Positions 10,432 through 25,400 of a stretch of 64,000 nucleotides of DNA are shown here, one piece after another; position 1 is the first letter of the stretch; the number at the start of each line of letters is the position of its first letter. The stretch is from NCBI GenBank assembly GCA_943737045.1, contig CALSFV010000001.1, positions 3,066,001 to 3,130,000 of the forward strand, written 5' to 3'. Under the pieces are notes generated by a model that ran no database searches, was not told the origin of the DNA, and worked only from the letters and a program-made list of their open reading frames with translations. This stretch comes from Parapristionchus giblindavisi (lineage: Eukaryota > Nematoda > Chromadorea > Rhabditida > Diplogasteridae). Made by a program: the position numbers and the translations under genes.

Positions 10432-13400
10432 ATGTCGTTCTACTGGCAACAAGCTGTTCCTCAGAATGCGGGTCAATCGACTACATCAACATGGGACAAT
10501 ATTAATCTTGGAGGAACGCCCACTCATCAACAACCGGCAGCTCAGCCATCATATGGATACGGGGCTCAACAGGTAATAATCATTTTATGCTTGTTAACAT
10601 GTTCTAATCCATAATGTAACGCTTATTTATCATTTATCTCGACTGTATGTAATATCAAACTTCTTGTTCAGAACGGTACTAGTGGATACGAACAAAGTTC
10701 CGGTCCGTATGCTGCTCAATGGGAACAATACAATGCTCAGGTATATTAAATAACATGATTCGAATATTAATATTAATATTAAAAATATGATTCGAGAAGT
10801 CTAACAGTTGAAACATTATTTCAACTGTTAGACTTCTCGAATCATATTTTTCATTATTGTCTTTCAGCAAGCTGCTTATCAACAGCAACAACAGTTTGCT
10901 GCACAACAACAACAATCAACTCATGTTCACTCTGTACAACCATCTCAAATAGAACATCATCCAACATTGCCTCAACCTGTACAAGTGACTCCTATGAAGA
11001 GTGAACAACAATCCGTCAAATCTCAATCTAATTCTACTGTCCATGAGGGATGGAATAATGATGTAAGATTATCGAATATTTTGTTATATATTGATTGATT
11101 TTTACTTTTTAATCGATTTTAGGGTTGGTCGAGTCACGAACCTTCGATGGAACCACAGTTGGTTAGTGGAAATGTGAGTGACCTTGTTGACCTTCTTTCA
11201 CTCTTTCTAAAGATCTTAGCGAAATACTCGGTTGAGATACATGCGTATTCGCATGTTTCTGAATTGTTTTAGCTATAGATAAATAAATCTCAAGGGCACA
11301 TAATTTTGAATTACATGCATGTTATACATAATATATTTATGTTTATTTTGTTTGCAGGTAGATCACTATCAGCAACATCAACAATACTTCGAAGAGACCA
11401 TTCCCCAACAACCACCGGTGGTTCAGCAGGTACTACTTATTTTCCATGATCATAATCCGTATCTCTCTGGTAGTATTCGTTCAATATGCTAACATTGTTT
11501 TGCCATCATGTTCTTTCATTCGATATGATATAGATTAATCGTCTTTGTTCCCTTTATAGAATTGGAGTGCTCCTCCCGTTGAAGAAATCGTCCCTCCCGC
11601 AGTGCACGAGTATGTTTTAGTTACTTTTTATAACTATTTCTGGTCTATCTATCCCATCATAATAATGCTAATAATATTTATCCATAATGGTAGAAAAATG
11701 CTAAAATGAAGAAGAATGTTATGGTGTAGATTGCTTTTGGAGCTATTCAATTTTAAATGACTTATATCTCCATGCCACTTGTATTGTGCGTATAAAATGT
11801 ACTTGCATAAGAAGATGCTAACGAACGGAAGTCACAATCGAGAGGCGATCGAGATGTAGCCTTCTACATCTTGCCCCGCCTCTCGATTGTCTCTCCGCTG
11901 CCTCTCTCTAACCCGGCTGACCTTCGCCGCGCGCTATATTATATATAAAAGAGATCGGCATAGTTTCTGAACCATGCAAAACAAGAAAGTCTCTTGTGGG
12001 AGTGGTTGACTACTCTCGTACCAAATAAACAAGTGTATTTTATACTGTCAATAGCATTAATCCCAGAGAGTTATCGTTGGACTATTATTATATTGATTAT
12101 TTCATTTACAGACATCCTCATATACCTCATGAAGATATCGTCACTCCTCCATCACTTGAGTGTCTCCATCAACCCGTTGTCGTTCCTCAACAGCATAATC
12201 AACACTCATATGTGGAACATGTGCAGGTTCCTTTTTTTTTAAATTAGTTCATCTGCTTTACTCAATACAATTTTTTCCAATTTCAATTCCAATCTTTATT
12301 GCAGTAGATTGCACATATTTTATAGAGCATAAGGTGGGATAGGATATGCTGGTATTTTTTCCCATAACTCGAGAATGTTGATATTCTATGGTAGTCATGA
12401 TTTATATTTCTAAAATGGATTGCAGGCCCCAGCTGCAGCAGCAGTGTTCGATATGGGAGGAATGGAGGAAGAAGTACAACAGTTACAGCCTTCATTTGTA
12501 GTTGAACAATCTCATCATGTTGAACAAGTTCAGAGTGAAGAATCTGTGACTGTTCCCCAAGGTATCTTATTCATTTTTGATTACTGGGAACAATATAGGG
12601 ATTCTTGAATTCACATCATAAAGCTTGATATGTCTTGCTTATTCAGTTTGAATATACTTTGAAATTTTTAATTTCAGCAGCTGAGCCAGTGGACAATCAA
12701 TGGGGTGATGATTGGAAAGATGGTGATGAACATGATGGTGGTGTACAGACAGTAGATGATCATCATGGTCTAACCGCACCTTCAGTAGTTGAACCACGTA
12801 CGAGTACTCCATCTCCTATAGAGGAACAACAACAACAAGACCATCTTAAAGCAGGTACCCTTTCACTTTCTTTCATAGTCACTCTTCCATCAACGCTCTC
12901 TTCCTATTCCCTTTTCCACTATTACTAGTAGACGTGGTAGCTAGAACTTGTTCACTCATCATTCTTTTGTCTCTTTCACTTATTGATTATCAATTAACAT
13001 ACTCCTTATTGATTATTTGATTACAGTATCCCTTTTTTTCCATTCAGAACCCGAGGAGCCGACGGCATCCCCCATCGAGCCAGTTCCCATTGAGAGAGTC
13101 GAACATCATCATCAGGAGATCTCTCACTCAGTTCAATCTCATCTTCCACCTACCGTAACCACGACGACATTTACTCATCCTCCTCAACCTCGTGTAGTGA
13201 CCACTACTACTCAGTCATCGGAGACTATGTCTCAAGTATCTCCAGCTCCTATCGATCAGCTGGATACTGTAGTCGCCCCCACTCCTGATCAAACTCAGAA
13301 ATCATCACCACCTGCAAGCCTTGTAAGTTTGATTATCGATTGGTTAGGGTCAAATATTGGTTAGCTAAAAGAGTAGTAGATTATCGATTGAAACAAAGTA

Positions 13401-16400
13401 CATTTAAAGTAGTTTGTTCCCCTAAAAATAAGATATGGTTAGGATTCGTGGGTCGAGGTGTCGTCAACCGCATCCGATGTTCCACAACAGTCGACAGTCG
13501 ATGTTCATCTCCAGAAGGCTCCGATGACAACGAAAGATAAGAAACAAAGAGGAGGAGAAAGGATTATATTGGATGAGGGAGTACCACCATTGGCCACATC
13601 ATCACCCACTAAGAATGATAGGGTTTGTCAACTTGCTCACCTCTTTCTTTCGGGTTTCGCAGCTTTTAGATGTTAGTAGAGGCGAGGGTATTTCAATTTT
13701 TATTTTCTCCACATTGAAACTTTGTATCACTCATCTAGTTTACAGTAGTGACTAATAACAAAATCGTTAATCACCAAATGAATGAATAATTGCAGCGTGG
13801 ATCAACAGATTCTCGATGTGGTCAGTCATTGGGAGTGAATCAATCGAATGGAATACCACCATCATCTGTAGTAATGAGAGGAATAGTTGATGAGAGGACA
13901 AGGGAGGAATCTGAATCATCTACTAATGATAGAGAGAAACAGAATGTTCGAGATCGATTCAGAATGATCAAACAAACGTGAGTTATTGATCTTTGATCTT
14001 TGATCTTTGATCTTTTGATCGTATTCGTTGTGAGTCTTTCCTATAACTCTATGTTCACGTGTTTCTCAACATCTATCTCATATGACGCTTTTTGTTGTCT
14101 TTATTCTCTGAATTCATGTTCACCATATCGATTGGGTTATCTCTCTCTGTACTACTTTCTCTTTCACCTTCGCTACTTTTGTGTATGATCGATATGGGAG
14201 AAGGAGTGAGACTTTTCATCTATTCTATCTATCTATTTCATTCGTTTTCTCTATCTACATGATGATGTTCTTCATATCTATTCGTCAGCACTCTTCCACT
14301 ACTCTCTTTCCCTTTTATTTATATTTGTATCCCTTCTCTCTCTCTATCTTTATCTCCCCTTTTGTTGTTTATCTCCTCTATCGTTAACTCTGTCGCTCTC
14401 TTGTATCTATCTGTCTCTACTCTCGCAAACATTGACCATAGGAAGAGAGCAGAGAGAGAAAGAGAGGAATAGGCCGCTTGTTGAAGTAGAGAGATCAGAG
14501 GGAGAAAAGGATGTGCGAGTTATGCTTAGGTGTCTCTCCCTATTGAGAATGAATGGGAAGGGGTGATGAATGAATGGTCAATAATCCGATTGATGGTTCT
14601 GAGTAATCGATACTTGAACACGAGAATGAATAAACGAGAGTGAAATATAACGAGAGTATACTAGTTCCTTCCTGAAAGGTGTTCAATGTATGGAGAGATG
14701 GATGGTGTGTCCCAACGTTCTGTCCATTCCTCTTGGTTCGAAATTGTGAATTTCCACCCCCCCCCCACTTAAAAGATTTATAATCAATTAAATAATGAAG
14801 CGCTTCCTCGCCTTCTCCGTACCCTATCAATGATGACAATAACCTCAGATTATGGGTATGAATCTGTTGTGTTTATTGTTTTATCAGACCCCACCCTTTT
14901 ATTTCTGATAACCCTGTGTATTTTTACTCTTCCCTTCTGAATAAGATTGATCGATCGAAATACGGTTAATGAATATGCTAATTGAAGTGGGTGGTAGGCT
15001 AACTATGTCTATAGGTTGGTAGGACAAGGGTGGAGGGAGTATTGTTAGTATTCATAATCTCCAATTCATTCATTCATTCTATCTACATTCTTATCAGTTC
15101 TCTTAGTCTCTCCAAACCCCATCATCTTCTTCTCTCACTCCTTCTCCTTTCCACTCTTCGTCTTTTGTCATTTCTTGACATCTACAACACCCGTACATCG
15201 ATCACACAAAAGCAGCGATGGAAACTTTGGAAACCCAATAATCGTGTATACAATACTTGAAACTTATTTGAGAGAGGTGAATGAATCAGTTTATTGATTG
15301 ATTACTTACAGATATCCGGAGATCATCAAACGTGTCGATCAATATCGTCTATCGGGTCGAGATCAGAACAAGACACCCACGAGGGTCAATCCTCTCCTCG
15401 AGGCTAGCAGGTATACAACTTTTTAAATATTGATTATTGATTTATCGATTTTATCGATCCTTAATGCTGCTCTGTTTAACCATGTTATTATTCCACTTCT
15501 CATCTTATTTCCATGCAGACACTATTCAATTTAAGTAAATTTGCCTAAACAATGACATTGATTGGTCATTATGCAAAATCCTCACTTATTTTATTATTCT
15601 TCCAACGAAACTATCGGTCGATTCAACCTTGTCTTGTGTTCTTCTTAATTTGATACTGGTTATCCCTAATCTATTGTAGGTTCTTACCTATCATCTTAGT
15701 AGACTTACTGCCTAAGTCACTAAGTTCCCTCAATGACCTTATGATGATTGTAGAAGGAGTGGCGGTGTATCTGGTGCAGTAGGAACAAAGTCATCGACTC
15801 CTCGTGAATTCAATCAGGATACATCATATCCACCTCCATTCAGAAGTGATCTATCTGCTATTGAAGCTCCAGGAACTACCGCTAGAAGTAAGACTTTTAT
15901 AGTTTGTTGTTTGCACGACTATATGAGGATATATGGTGTTTCATATATATTATGATACTTAAGAGTATTAGGCAATGATTGCATTGATCCAGACTACTGT
16001 AGTATGACTACCGTAATCGATATCTTTCTATGATCTCTATCTATTCAGTGTTTCCTGAGAACACTCTGGACATGACTCTTGAGTCCTCTCGTGGATATGG
16101 TGAGGATCTAGTCAACGCTGCTAGACGCCACCGTAATCTCCGCTCGTCAAGACCCGCCAGTCGTGCCAAGTCTGAGGTACGGTATCCATTGATTTATGAT
16201 CTAGATTATTGATTTATCGATTATTTTGCAGTATGGTGACCCGCTCCTTCGATCTGACCATGTAATGCATCGTGATCGTCATAATCGATCAGTTTACGAT
16301 CAACAACATGTGATGCATCCACAATATGGGTGAGTTGTGATGGATACTGTATTGTGAGATGAGGTAGATAGATTCGCAAATCGTTTAAAAGAACGTTGGT

Positions 16401-19400
16401 GATGGTTTTTCATTTGACTTTGATTATATCTCTCTTTCTTTCACTCGTGTGTATATCATAATTCTATTTTGTCTCTGTCTTCTCTTCCTCTTTCTTTTTC
16501 TTTCTATTTCTTGCTTCTCTCATCTCTTACTCTACCTCTACCTCTTCTTTCCTTTCTTGGTTCTTGTACACTTCGATCACATGACTCAACAGAGAGCAGC
16601 TGATCATTCACTTACAACCTAAAAGAACTATTCCCGGCTTACTACTTGTGCATTATTTTAGCTTGAGATATAAAAAAACTGTGTTATTGTGGAAGTGGGT
16701 CTATCTGGAATATCTTGATGAATATCCAGAGTCACCCTGTACTTTTGTGTTGCACATATCTATGAATAGATTCTCTATAACTTCTTCATTGTTTCTTGAA
16801 TTACGATTTGTATCGATATCGAATAGTCTCTTCTTCAGATATTACCCAAGTGGTCGTTCCTCGGTTGGTCCATACGGCATTCCATACGGTACCAATCCGG
16901 CCTATTACGGGATGGATCCTTACGATAGAAGACCCCAGTCGAGCTACGATCCAGCTGCATATCATCGGTATTTTATGATCGATCAATAAGCAAAAATCAA
17001 GATTAATTGAAGATTCGAACGTTCTGGTCGTTCTGCCGCCGAGTATGATGCCTATGACTTTCCCAGCAGTGGAGATTCAGAGGATGAAGAGGAAGAGGAG
17101 GGCGTGCCTGCCAATGATACTGGTTGGTTATTCATTGATTGATTTATTGATTGACTGAGTAATGTATTCTAGTGGTTGATTGATTATATTGATTGATTGA
17201 TTAATTACAGACAACGAAGTGCACCGTATCGCTCACTCTGCATCAGTGGCAGCACGTTCTCGTTCAATGATGAGTACAGCAGCTGTAGTAGGAGTGAGAG
17301 GAGGAGGACAAGATAGACTACCTATGAGAATGAATGCATATCCACGATTGGGAATGACTGAGACTCATCTACTTGGTCTTGTCGGACTCGAATTGGTACG
17401 ATCGATATTGATTGATTGATTACCTTAATCTAACTCTTGTAGGCTACGGTAGAGTTTCTGCTCACGACCTATCCTCCACCGGAGCAGTTTTGGACGGTGC
17501 TGACTGCTGAGGAACGCGTCGCTTACCTGTACTATACTTCACTCAATCGGTATGATGGTATTTCGATTGATTGATTGATTGATTGGATTATATTTTATTG
17601 ATTCATTCATTTCAGTAAGAATCTACAGAATGTGAAGGCATTCCATATCAACTTCAATCGTGAATACTATACACATCAGGCTGAAGGATGTACCAAGACT
17701 GAGGCTCTGAGAATGGTAATTATCGATTGATGAGAACAATGTATTGATTGATTTGTATTATAGATTTGTCGTTCAATGCAGAATGAATACAATACGAAGA
17801 GATTGAATGCATCTCAACGTGCTTATGAAGCAAGTCAACGTCAATTATTCTCTGATGATAGAGAGACACCCGAATCTCGGTAATCGATCGATATTGATCT
17901 TTGATCTATCATCTATCTCTTTGATCTACCATTATCGATTTATTTGATTATCCCCATATTCCTTTCTCTGTTGCGTGTGTCACGCCTAACAATATCTGTT
18001 CTTTTTCGTCTAGAACTAATCAATATTTAGATTCTATCATAGAGGATTACTGTATCGAGTGTCTTTGTTTTATTGATTGATTGATTGATTTGTGTCTATC
18101 CTGTCTCACACTAACTCACAGAGGTGAGGGCGATTTGATCGAATGGGAGGAATACGAAGAAGGTGTCGGTAATGGAGAAGGAATTCTATCAAAGACTACC
18201 ACTAACCTTCGACCCATTATAAGATCGAGATCTGCTCCACGGTTGTGAGTAGATCATATAGATAATTATTGATTGGTTTAGTTTTCTTATTATTTCTGTT
18301 CTTGTTGTATTACGGTAGTTACCTGTAAGAATCATGGGATATCGATTGATTTTTGGTGCTTGGATTCTTCGGGTGTATGCTTGATCTTGTGCTCATGCTC
18401 ACATGGGTGGCCACCATGGGATTCTGATTCATGGACGACATATCATGATGATTAGATGTTGAAAATGCCACTTGAATCTAGAATACCGTATGCATTCATT
18501 ATTGCACTGTCTCAATATCCTTTCTTATCTATCTCGGAGCTTTACTTCATTGGGCGTAGAATGTATGTTACCGTATTCACCATACGTGGGCGGGCATTGC
18601 CGCTGGAAATGAAAATCGGGGGGGGGGGGGGTCGGAGGGGTTTCGGACGCAAAAATCGGGGGGTCGGATGCAAAAAATGGAGCATTTAAAAACAAACGAG
18701 AAAAAAAGAGAACCAAAAATGTACATGCTGTTTACACGGTTAGCAATTTTTTTATTTACAGTAAGATTTCAATATTTCAAGGTAGGTGTTAATTAGGTCA
18801 GCTTTGTAACCAGTAATTTTAATTTTCTCTTTTTAATTGATTTAAAACCACTAAACGACTAAATCATACCAATATATATATGACATTAATCCTAAGTCGT
18901 CATAAGCAATCGATCCTAGTTGGTGGTTTGAGCAAAAAAGATTTCAAGTGTTCTCTAGTTAAGTGCAGGTAAGAATTTTTTCTAAGTCCTTATATAGAGA
19001 GGACGAGTATTTAAACTTAGAGTCATGAGCTGTTACTGCACGCGCATCGGCTAGGTGATATAAGAAAATGATAAACCAAAAATGAACTCATTTCATAAAG
19101 AACTTAAGGCTCCGGGGGGTATTGCCGCTGGGCTGCCGCTCAGCGGCAGTCCAGCGGCAATACCCCCCGGAGCAAATACCACTGAACCAAATGAGTTCAT
19201 TTTTGGTTTATCATTTTCTTATATCGTCTTGAAGTTGCGCGCACAGCAACAGTCTATGACTGTAAGCTTAAATACTCCTCCTGTCTATATAAGGACTTAG
19301 AAAAAAAAGTTCAAAGATCAATTTTGAAAAAAAAGTTTTTTTAGGACCAATTTTTCTGGACGAATCAAAACATTTGGAACCTAACCATGGTGGTAAAAAA

Positions 19401-22400
19401 GGTGTCAAAAATATTTCATATCGTGAACTAATTGTGGGATGTCATTTCTTATATGATCTTTGATCTTTGTCCTCAGTATGTCTTTCTATTGTACATCAAA
19501 TGAAATAATTTGTGTTATCATTCATTTATTATTCATTTAAACACATTTATCAAGAATAATAATTCAATAAGAACAAGAATACGAATAAGAATAAGAATAT
19601 CAATTCTATCAATCAAGCGTGATCTGGGTTATTCCGATGCGAGATCAATGAAAGTTTGTGAGTGAGCTGTTACAATTAGGATGAAAAACACACCTCCGAG
19701 CGGTTGAAATTCTCGATTTCTAGTGGACCGTCGTGTTCCATGCAACACGAGTTGATAACAAAAATGTTTCGATTATTGGCGAAAATGTCGAAAGATACTT
19801 ACTCAGCTTATCTGTTTTCGGGAATTCCGTGAAGAGTTTAGCTATTCCTCCCGATAGCTTCACTTTCTCTTTATCTTTCTCTCTCTATCTCGTTTCGTCC
19901 TCTTTCTGCTGTAGCAAGCTCTCTTTTCTCGATTCATTATGTGGAACTACTAATGTTTATTCAATCAATTCAAAACTCTTTATTCATTCAATGAAAAATT
20001 CAATGTTCATTCAATTCAAAATTCTTTATGCATTCAATTCAGTTACGATTCAAACGAAAATACAAAATTCCATCTTTATTTATAACGTTATATAACACGG
20101 TATCTTAGAAAATCGACATATGTGCGGTATCGATGAAAAATGATTTTTTCTGTTTTATGTGTGATAATTACAGGCTCCATGAGTGAAGTACACTGGTACT
20201 TGGAAATTGCTTCCAATTGAAAATTCGCTTCAGGGGGTGACCACACAACGGTTTGGCGCCTTTTCCTAAAAAGTTTATTTCGATACCAATCGATTCTGGA
20301 GTGGGCGCAATGGACTCCTTGGCTAATTCTAAGAAACTATTGCTAAGGAGAGTTTTTCGATCAAAGGTCAACGAAGGCTGGAATTCGGGAATATTCGTAA
20401 TAATTTTCACATTAAATTAATTCTCACTATTTTCCCATGGAGAAAGTAAATTTTTTATTTGCTCAATCGCTTCTGCATATTATATTACACCTTTAGTTTA
20501 AAAAGTGTAATTTATAAAAAATGGGAAATTTATGTACGAATCAATTTGGTTCGTTGGACTTAATTGTGGTGAGGATTGGCGACGTTCCCTAAAAAGTTTA
20601 TTTCGAGTCCTATCGAATCGTGAGTGGGCGCATTAGAATCCTTGTCTAATTCTAAGAAACTATTGCTGACGAAAGTTTTTCGATTAACGGTCAACGAGCG
20701 CTGGAATTGGGAATTTTCGAAAAATAATGTTTACATTAAATTAATTCTCACTATTTTCCCATGGCGAATGTATCCTTTTTTATATGCTCAATCGCTGCTA
20801 CATATCATAACACATCTTAGCGCGTATACGAATAAGTGAATAGAATAGAAATTACATCACAATGATGATTAAAATAGAGAGCAACACTGCCCAACTGCTG
20901 CAGCACTCCGAACCACAGGATGAACAGTCAAATGCCCGTGTTATTGCGTTGAAATACGCACGAAACTAGCAGAAAAGCGACAAAAAATCGATTAGGAAAT
21001 CTTCATTCTTACCCTTACCACAATTCCTAGCCATAATTCATATAACAACGACAAAATTGATTCGAACACAAATTTATATTTTTTTATAAATTACATTTTT
21101 TTAACTGAAGATGTGTTATATTATGTAGCAGAGATTGAGCAAATGAAAAGTTTGCATTCGCCATGGGAAAATAGTGAGAATTAATTTAATGTAAACTTTT
21201 TTTTTCGAAAATTCCCAATTCCAGCGTTCGTTGACCGTTAATCGAAAAACTTTCGTCAGCAATAGTTTCTTAGAATTAGACAAGGATTCTAATGCGCCCA
21301 CTCACGAATCGATAGGATTCGAAATAAACTTTTTAGGGAACGTCGCCAATCCTCACTATAATTAAGTCCAACGAACCAAATTGATTCGTACATAAATTTC
21401 CCATTTTTTATAAATTACACTTTTTAAACTAAAGGTGTAATATAATATGCAGAAGCGATTGAGCAAATAAAAATTTACTTTCTCCATGGGAAAATAGTGA
21501 GAATTAATTTAATGTGAAAATTATTACGAATATTCCCGAATTCCAGCCTTCGTTGACCTTTGATCGAAAAACTCTCCTTAGCAATAGTTTCTTAGAATTA
21601 GCCAAGGAGTCCAATGCGCCCACTCCAGAATCGATTGGTATCGAAATAAACTTTTTAGGAAAAGGCGCCAAATCGTTGTGTGGTCACCCCCTGAAGCGAA
21701 TTTTCAATTGGTAGCAATTTCCAAGTACCAGTGTACTTCACTCATGGAGCCTGTAATTATCACACATAAAACAGAAAAAACCATTTTTCATCGATACCAA
21801 AAAATATTCCAGTTGTTGAATTCTCTCAGATAGTGTTTTATATGGATTCATATTACTGTAGGAGAGGTCGAAACGCGGTAGAACTCGTCCTGCACGGTGG
21901 GTCCTGAAAATATGTCATTTTGAGTGATTTTTTTTCGAAAATCGGGGGGGGGGGGGGTCGGGTCCCAAAATCGGGGGGGGGGGGGGGGTATTGCCGCTAG
22001 CGGCAGTGGTGCCCACGTATGGTATTCACTATCTTTCTCTTTCCTTACTACACTGTCTTGTCACACTTCTCCTTCTTCATTAGCTCCTTTCGATTGACAG
22101 AATGATCTTTTTTCCGTTATCGAAAGGATCATTCTGCCAACTCTATTCATCTTGAATCATACTTGTGATGGTCCTACTAGTAGTACAACCATGTTGTTGC
22201 AGTCATGGTTCGACCTCTCGTAATGGGAGTCTACCAAGGGATGGGTATAGAGGGAGATTGAATGATGGAATGAGGAGGATTAGTATAGGAGATGAAGAGA
22301 CTAGTTCATCTCCATCGGCCCCTCCTAATTCCATCAAACTTCCCTCTATACTCAAGAAGCTCAAGGGCAAATTGAAACGGTGAGTTGTGAGATCAAAGAT

Positions 22401-25400
22401 CACATCTCGTACTGTATCTACCCGGTGTGTGTATACTGTAACTGTCCATTGTTGATATCGATTGATGTACTCGTCCCTCGTGTGTTTCACTCGTCCTGGT
22501 CATTTGTGCTAAAACACCGTTGTGAAAGATCATTTAATCTGGTAACTATTTGTCATTCATTGCATATTTCTTCAATCTTTACCTGAGTTGCTCCTCTTCA
22601 CAATTCTTCAGTTGATCATTCCTTCTTATCCCATCCTAGTCTCATTCACTGCGGTTGATCTTTGATCTATATCTTTGATCTTCTACTCTTCTTGCCATTT
22701 ATTTGTTATTATTTTCAAGCAATTGGATTGGTATTATATCGTCTTGCGTGGTATTCAGCTTGCATTGGTTGGCTCATGATAAGCATTGATTTTTATTATT
22801 GATTTGTATATATATTTTATGGAATGCATCGAATGGTGATCTACCCTTGATATGCAATCACGATAAATCGATAGTTGATTGAATTATTGATTTTCAGACT
22901 ATCCGATCGTGCTTCCGTCTACGATCACAACCATGCGAGTGATATCGATGACTACAGTATCGACACAACTCCCAAGGGTACGGTAATCGATCGATTATTG
23001 ATTGGTTATTATTGATTGCCTGATTAATTGCAGAGCCCCTGCAATTCCGTCTTCCTCATGCCTTTGCGACATTCGGTCCAGGCGGTAGAATTGTACAGGT
23101 GAGGGAAGAGCGACTAGATTTATCTACCGATCGATCGATGATTTGTCATGTAATAGACTCCTATCTCAGATTCAACCAGGGAAGTCGGTGTCCTCTGTCT
23201 ACATGACTGATGTACACTGTATCGTGAAGGATAAGGAGATGGAGAGAAATGTCACTCTGGCCAATAACTTTAAGGGTACGTTAATGGTTATCCTGAATGT
23301 TTTTTTTGTAGTTGAATTCATGTTTCTTTCTTTTATTCAAATATGCTGTAATTAAATTGTTGACAATTCGTCTTCTACTCTTTCTTATTGCAGGCCCTCT
23401 TCTGCTCAATCAAACTGCCCCTCACATTGTACGTGCGTTCATCCAACGACAGATGGAGCGTATTCGTCGATCCGATCTCGCTCAGGTATACTGTACCTGC
23501 GATACCGTAATCCTCACTTCAATCACTTACCGTAATTCTTGCAGACTGATCCTCGTAATGACGACATTATCGATTGTCTGCTAGTGTGGCAATTGCTCGA
23601 AGTTGTGGTGCAGCAGCATGGAGTGAGTTATTGATTGAATCAATCGATTGATTGATTTATGAGATTTTATTGATTACCATTATTTCAGAAAGTGCTCGGT
23701 CCCGATATTGCTCGTCTATTGATCGCAGCGAATGGATCATCATCACGTAATCGTGATAAGACATCATCATCATCAGGATTAGAGATGACCATCGCTCCTG
23801 CTGCACCCAATCCCAAAGCCTTTGATCAATTTGCTCACTATCTCGCTGAAGGATTGATTGATGTTAGTATCACTCGTATAATCAATTGATAGCATGATGA
23901 TTACTGTATTCTTCAGCAAGCCATCGATCTTGCAATGTCTGAGGGTCTATTCGCCGATGCTCTTACACTCGCTCGTCGTCTCGCTCCTGGACGTATTGAA
24001 CAGATTGAAGCACGTCATCTGGCCACTCGACCACCCTCACATCCTGTTCTTACTCTACTATCAGTCGCACTTGGAGAATCAGCACCATCCCTGGTTTGTT
24101 GCCTGATTATTGATTGATTTTAGGCGACTTTTTAAATAGTAATATATTTTTCTTCTTAAATATTGATGAAAAGATGGTAAAAGCGATGCTTTCGAAATAA
24201 TTAAGATTCCAAAATAGCAGTTAAACTACGTGACTGCCGCTTTAAGGTGATTATTGAAATCAATATAAAAATTGATTGACTATTGTAGACAAGTATCTCT
24301 GAGGATGATCGAGGTGGATGGCGTCTACATGCTGCACTTCTCTTTGCTAATCTATCCACGGCCCCTGCCACCGTTGCTAATATCCAACGATTGGGAGAGG
24401 TAATGGAGACTTATTTTAATGAACTGGTTGATTTTTGTTTCCACCGGTTGATAATTCCAAGGGATTGTCTGTTTATTTTGATCAATGTGAGGGGTAATGT
24501 CTTTAATGAAATACTGTTTGATCAAGAAATATATTGTTTTGTGATAGCGAAATATTTTGTTAATATCTGAATATTATAATAGACTGGTATGATTCATAAT
24601 TCAGGTTCTCGCTCGTCGTGATTGCAATGCTGCTGCTGACTTCTGTTTCCTATCTATTGCTCTTGTTGCCAATGTCGACACCTTCACTCCACCACCCATT
24701 GAGTACGTACCCCCTCCCCCCCCCGTACCCCGTATACTGTAGCCAATGTCCTAATTATCGATTATCTTGATTATCGATTGATTATTTCAACTATTGATTG
24801 AATATCTTTCAGACCTCTTCCATCCGGTGTCGTTCCTCCCGGTCGTCGTAACGTCAATCTCATTCATGCTTCCATTCCTGATGATGTTGCCGAGTCTACC
24901 ATGTGCGAGTACGGGTACGGTAGTTATGATATTGATTTATTGTTCAAGATTTTATTGATTGGTTGAAGATGTTATTGATTTGTTCATTGATTGCTTTGTT
25001 CAGATTCGCTCTGACTGATCTACATGCAACGGAGATCTTTGACTACGGTACACGTCTATCAGGAGGAGCGACTAATCTAGCAATATCGATTGAATTCCAT
25101 CGACGACGTCTACAGTATGCACGTCTACTCGCCAATTGGGGAGGATTCACTCAGGATGCATTCAGGTATACGGTACTTTTGGTTATTGTAGATTACGGTA
25201 TTCATATCTGCAGATACTGTATGGACGTGGCGATCACGATGTGGAACATGACGAATCTTTTCACGGCGGCTGAATTGAATGGACTTATTGATTTGGCTGA
25301 GAAGTAAGTTGTTAAGCTTCTTTTTATTGTTATTACCATTGCAACATTAGTCCATCATGTATACATGGAAGAAGAATTCGCCAAGTTGTATTGTCTTTGT

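Larger units (their letters stand above)
18581..22021. mobile_element. Composite DNA transposon, CATACGTGGGC ends, 8-bp target duplication
   Basis: Ends are exact 11-bp inverted repeats, CATACGTGGGC (18581-18591) and its complement (22011-22021). They are flanked by the perfect 8-bp direct repeat GTATTCAC (18573-18580 and 22022-22029). ATTGCCGCTG-type sequence follows inside both ends. The 3,441-base insertion lies within one sec-16 intron. An 8-bp duplication suits the hAT superfamily (Merlin and P also make about 8), but no transposase is visible, so it is non-autonomous. It holds three G-runs (18618-18631, 21944-21957, 21973-21988) and two nested palindromes listed separately. The shorter copies at 25439 and 25832 share its end type. 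Confidence 0.85.

Noticed and set aside
13988..14017. Regularly repeated GATCTTT units considered as a CRISPR-like array
   Set aside because: Units are contiguous 7-mers without spacers, in a eukaryotic intron; this is a microsatellite.
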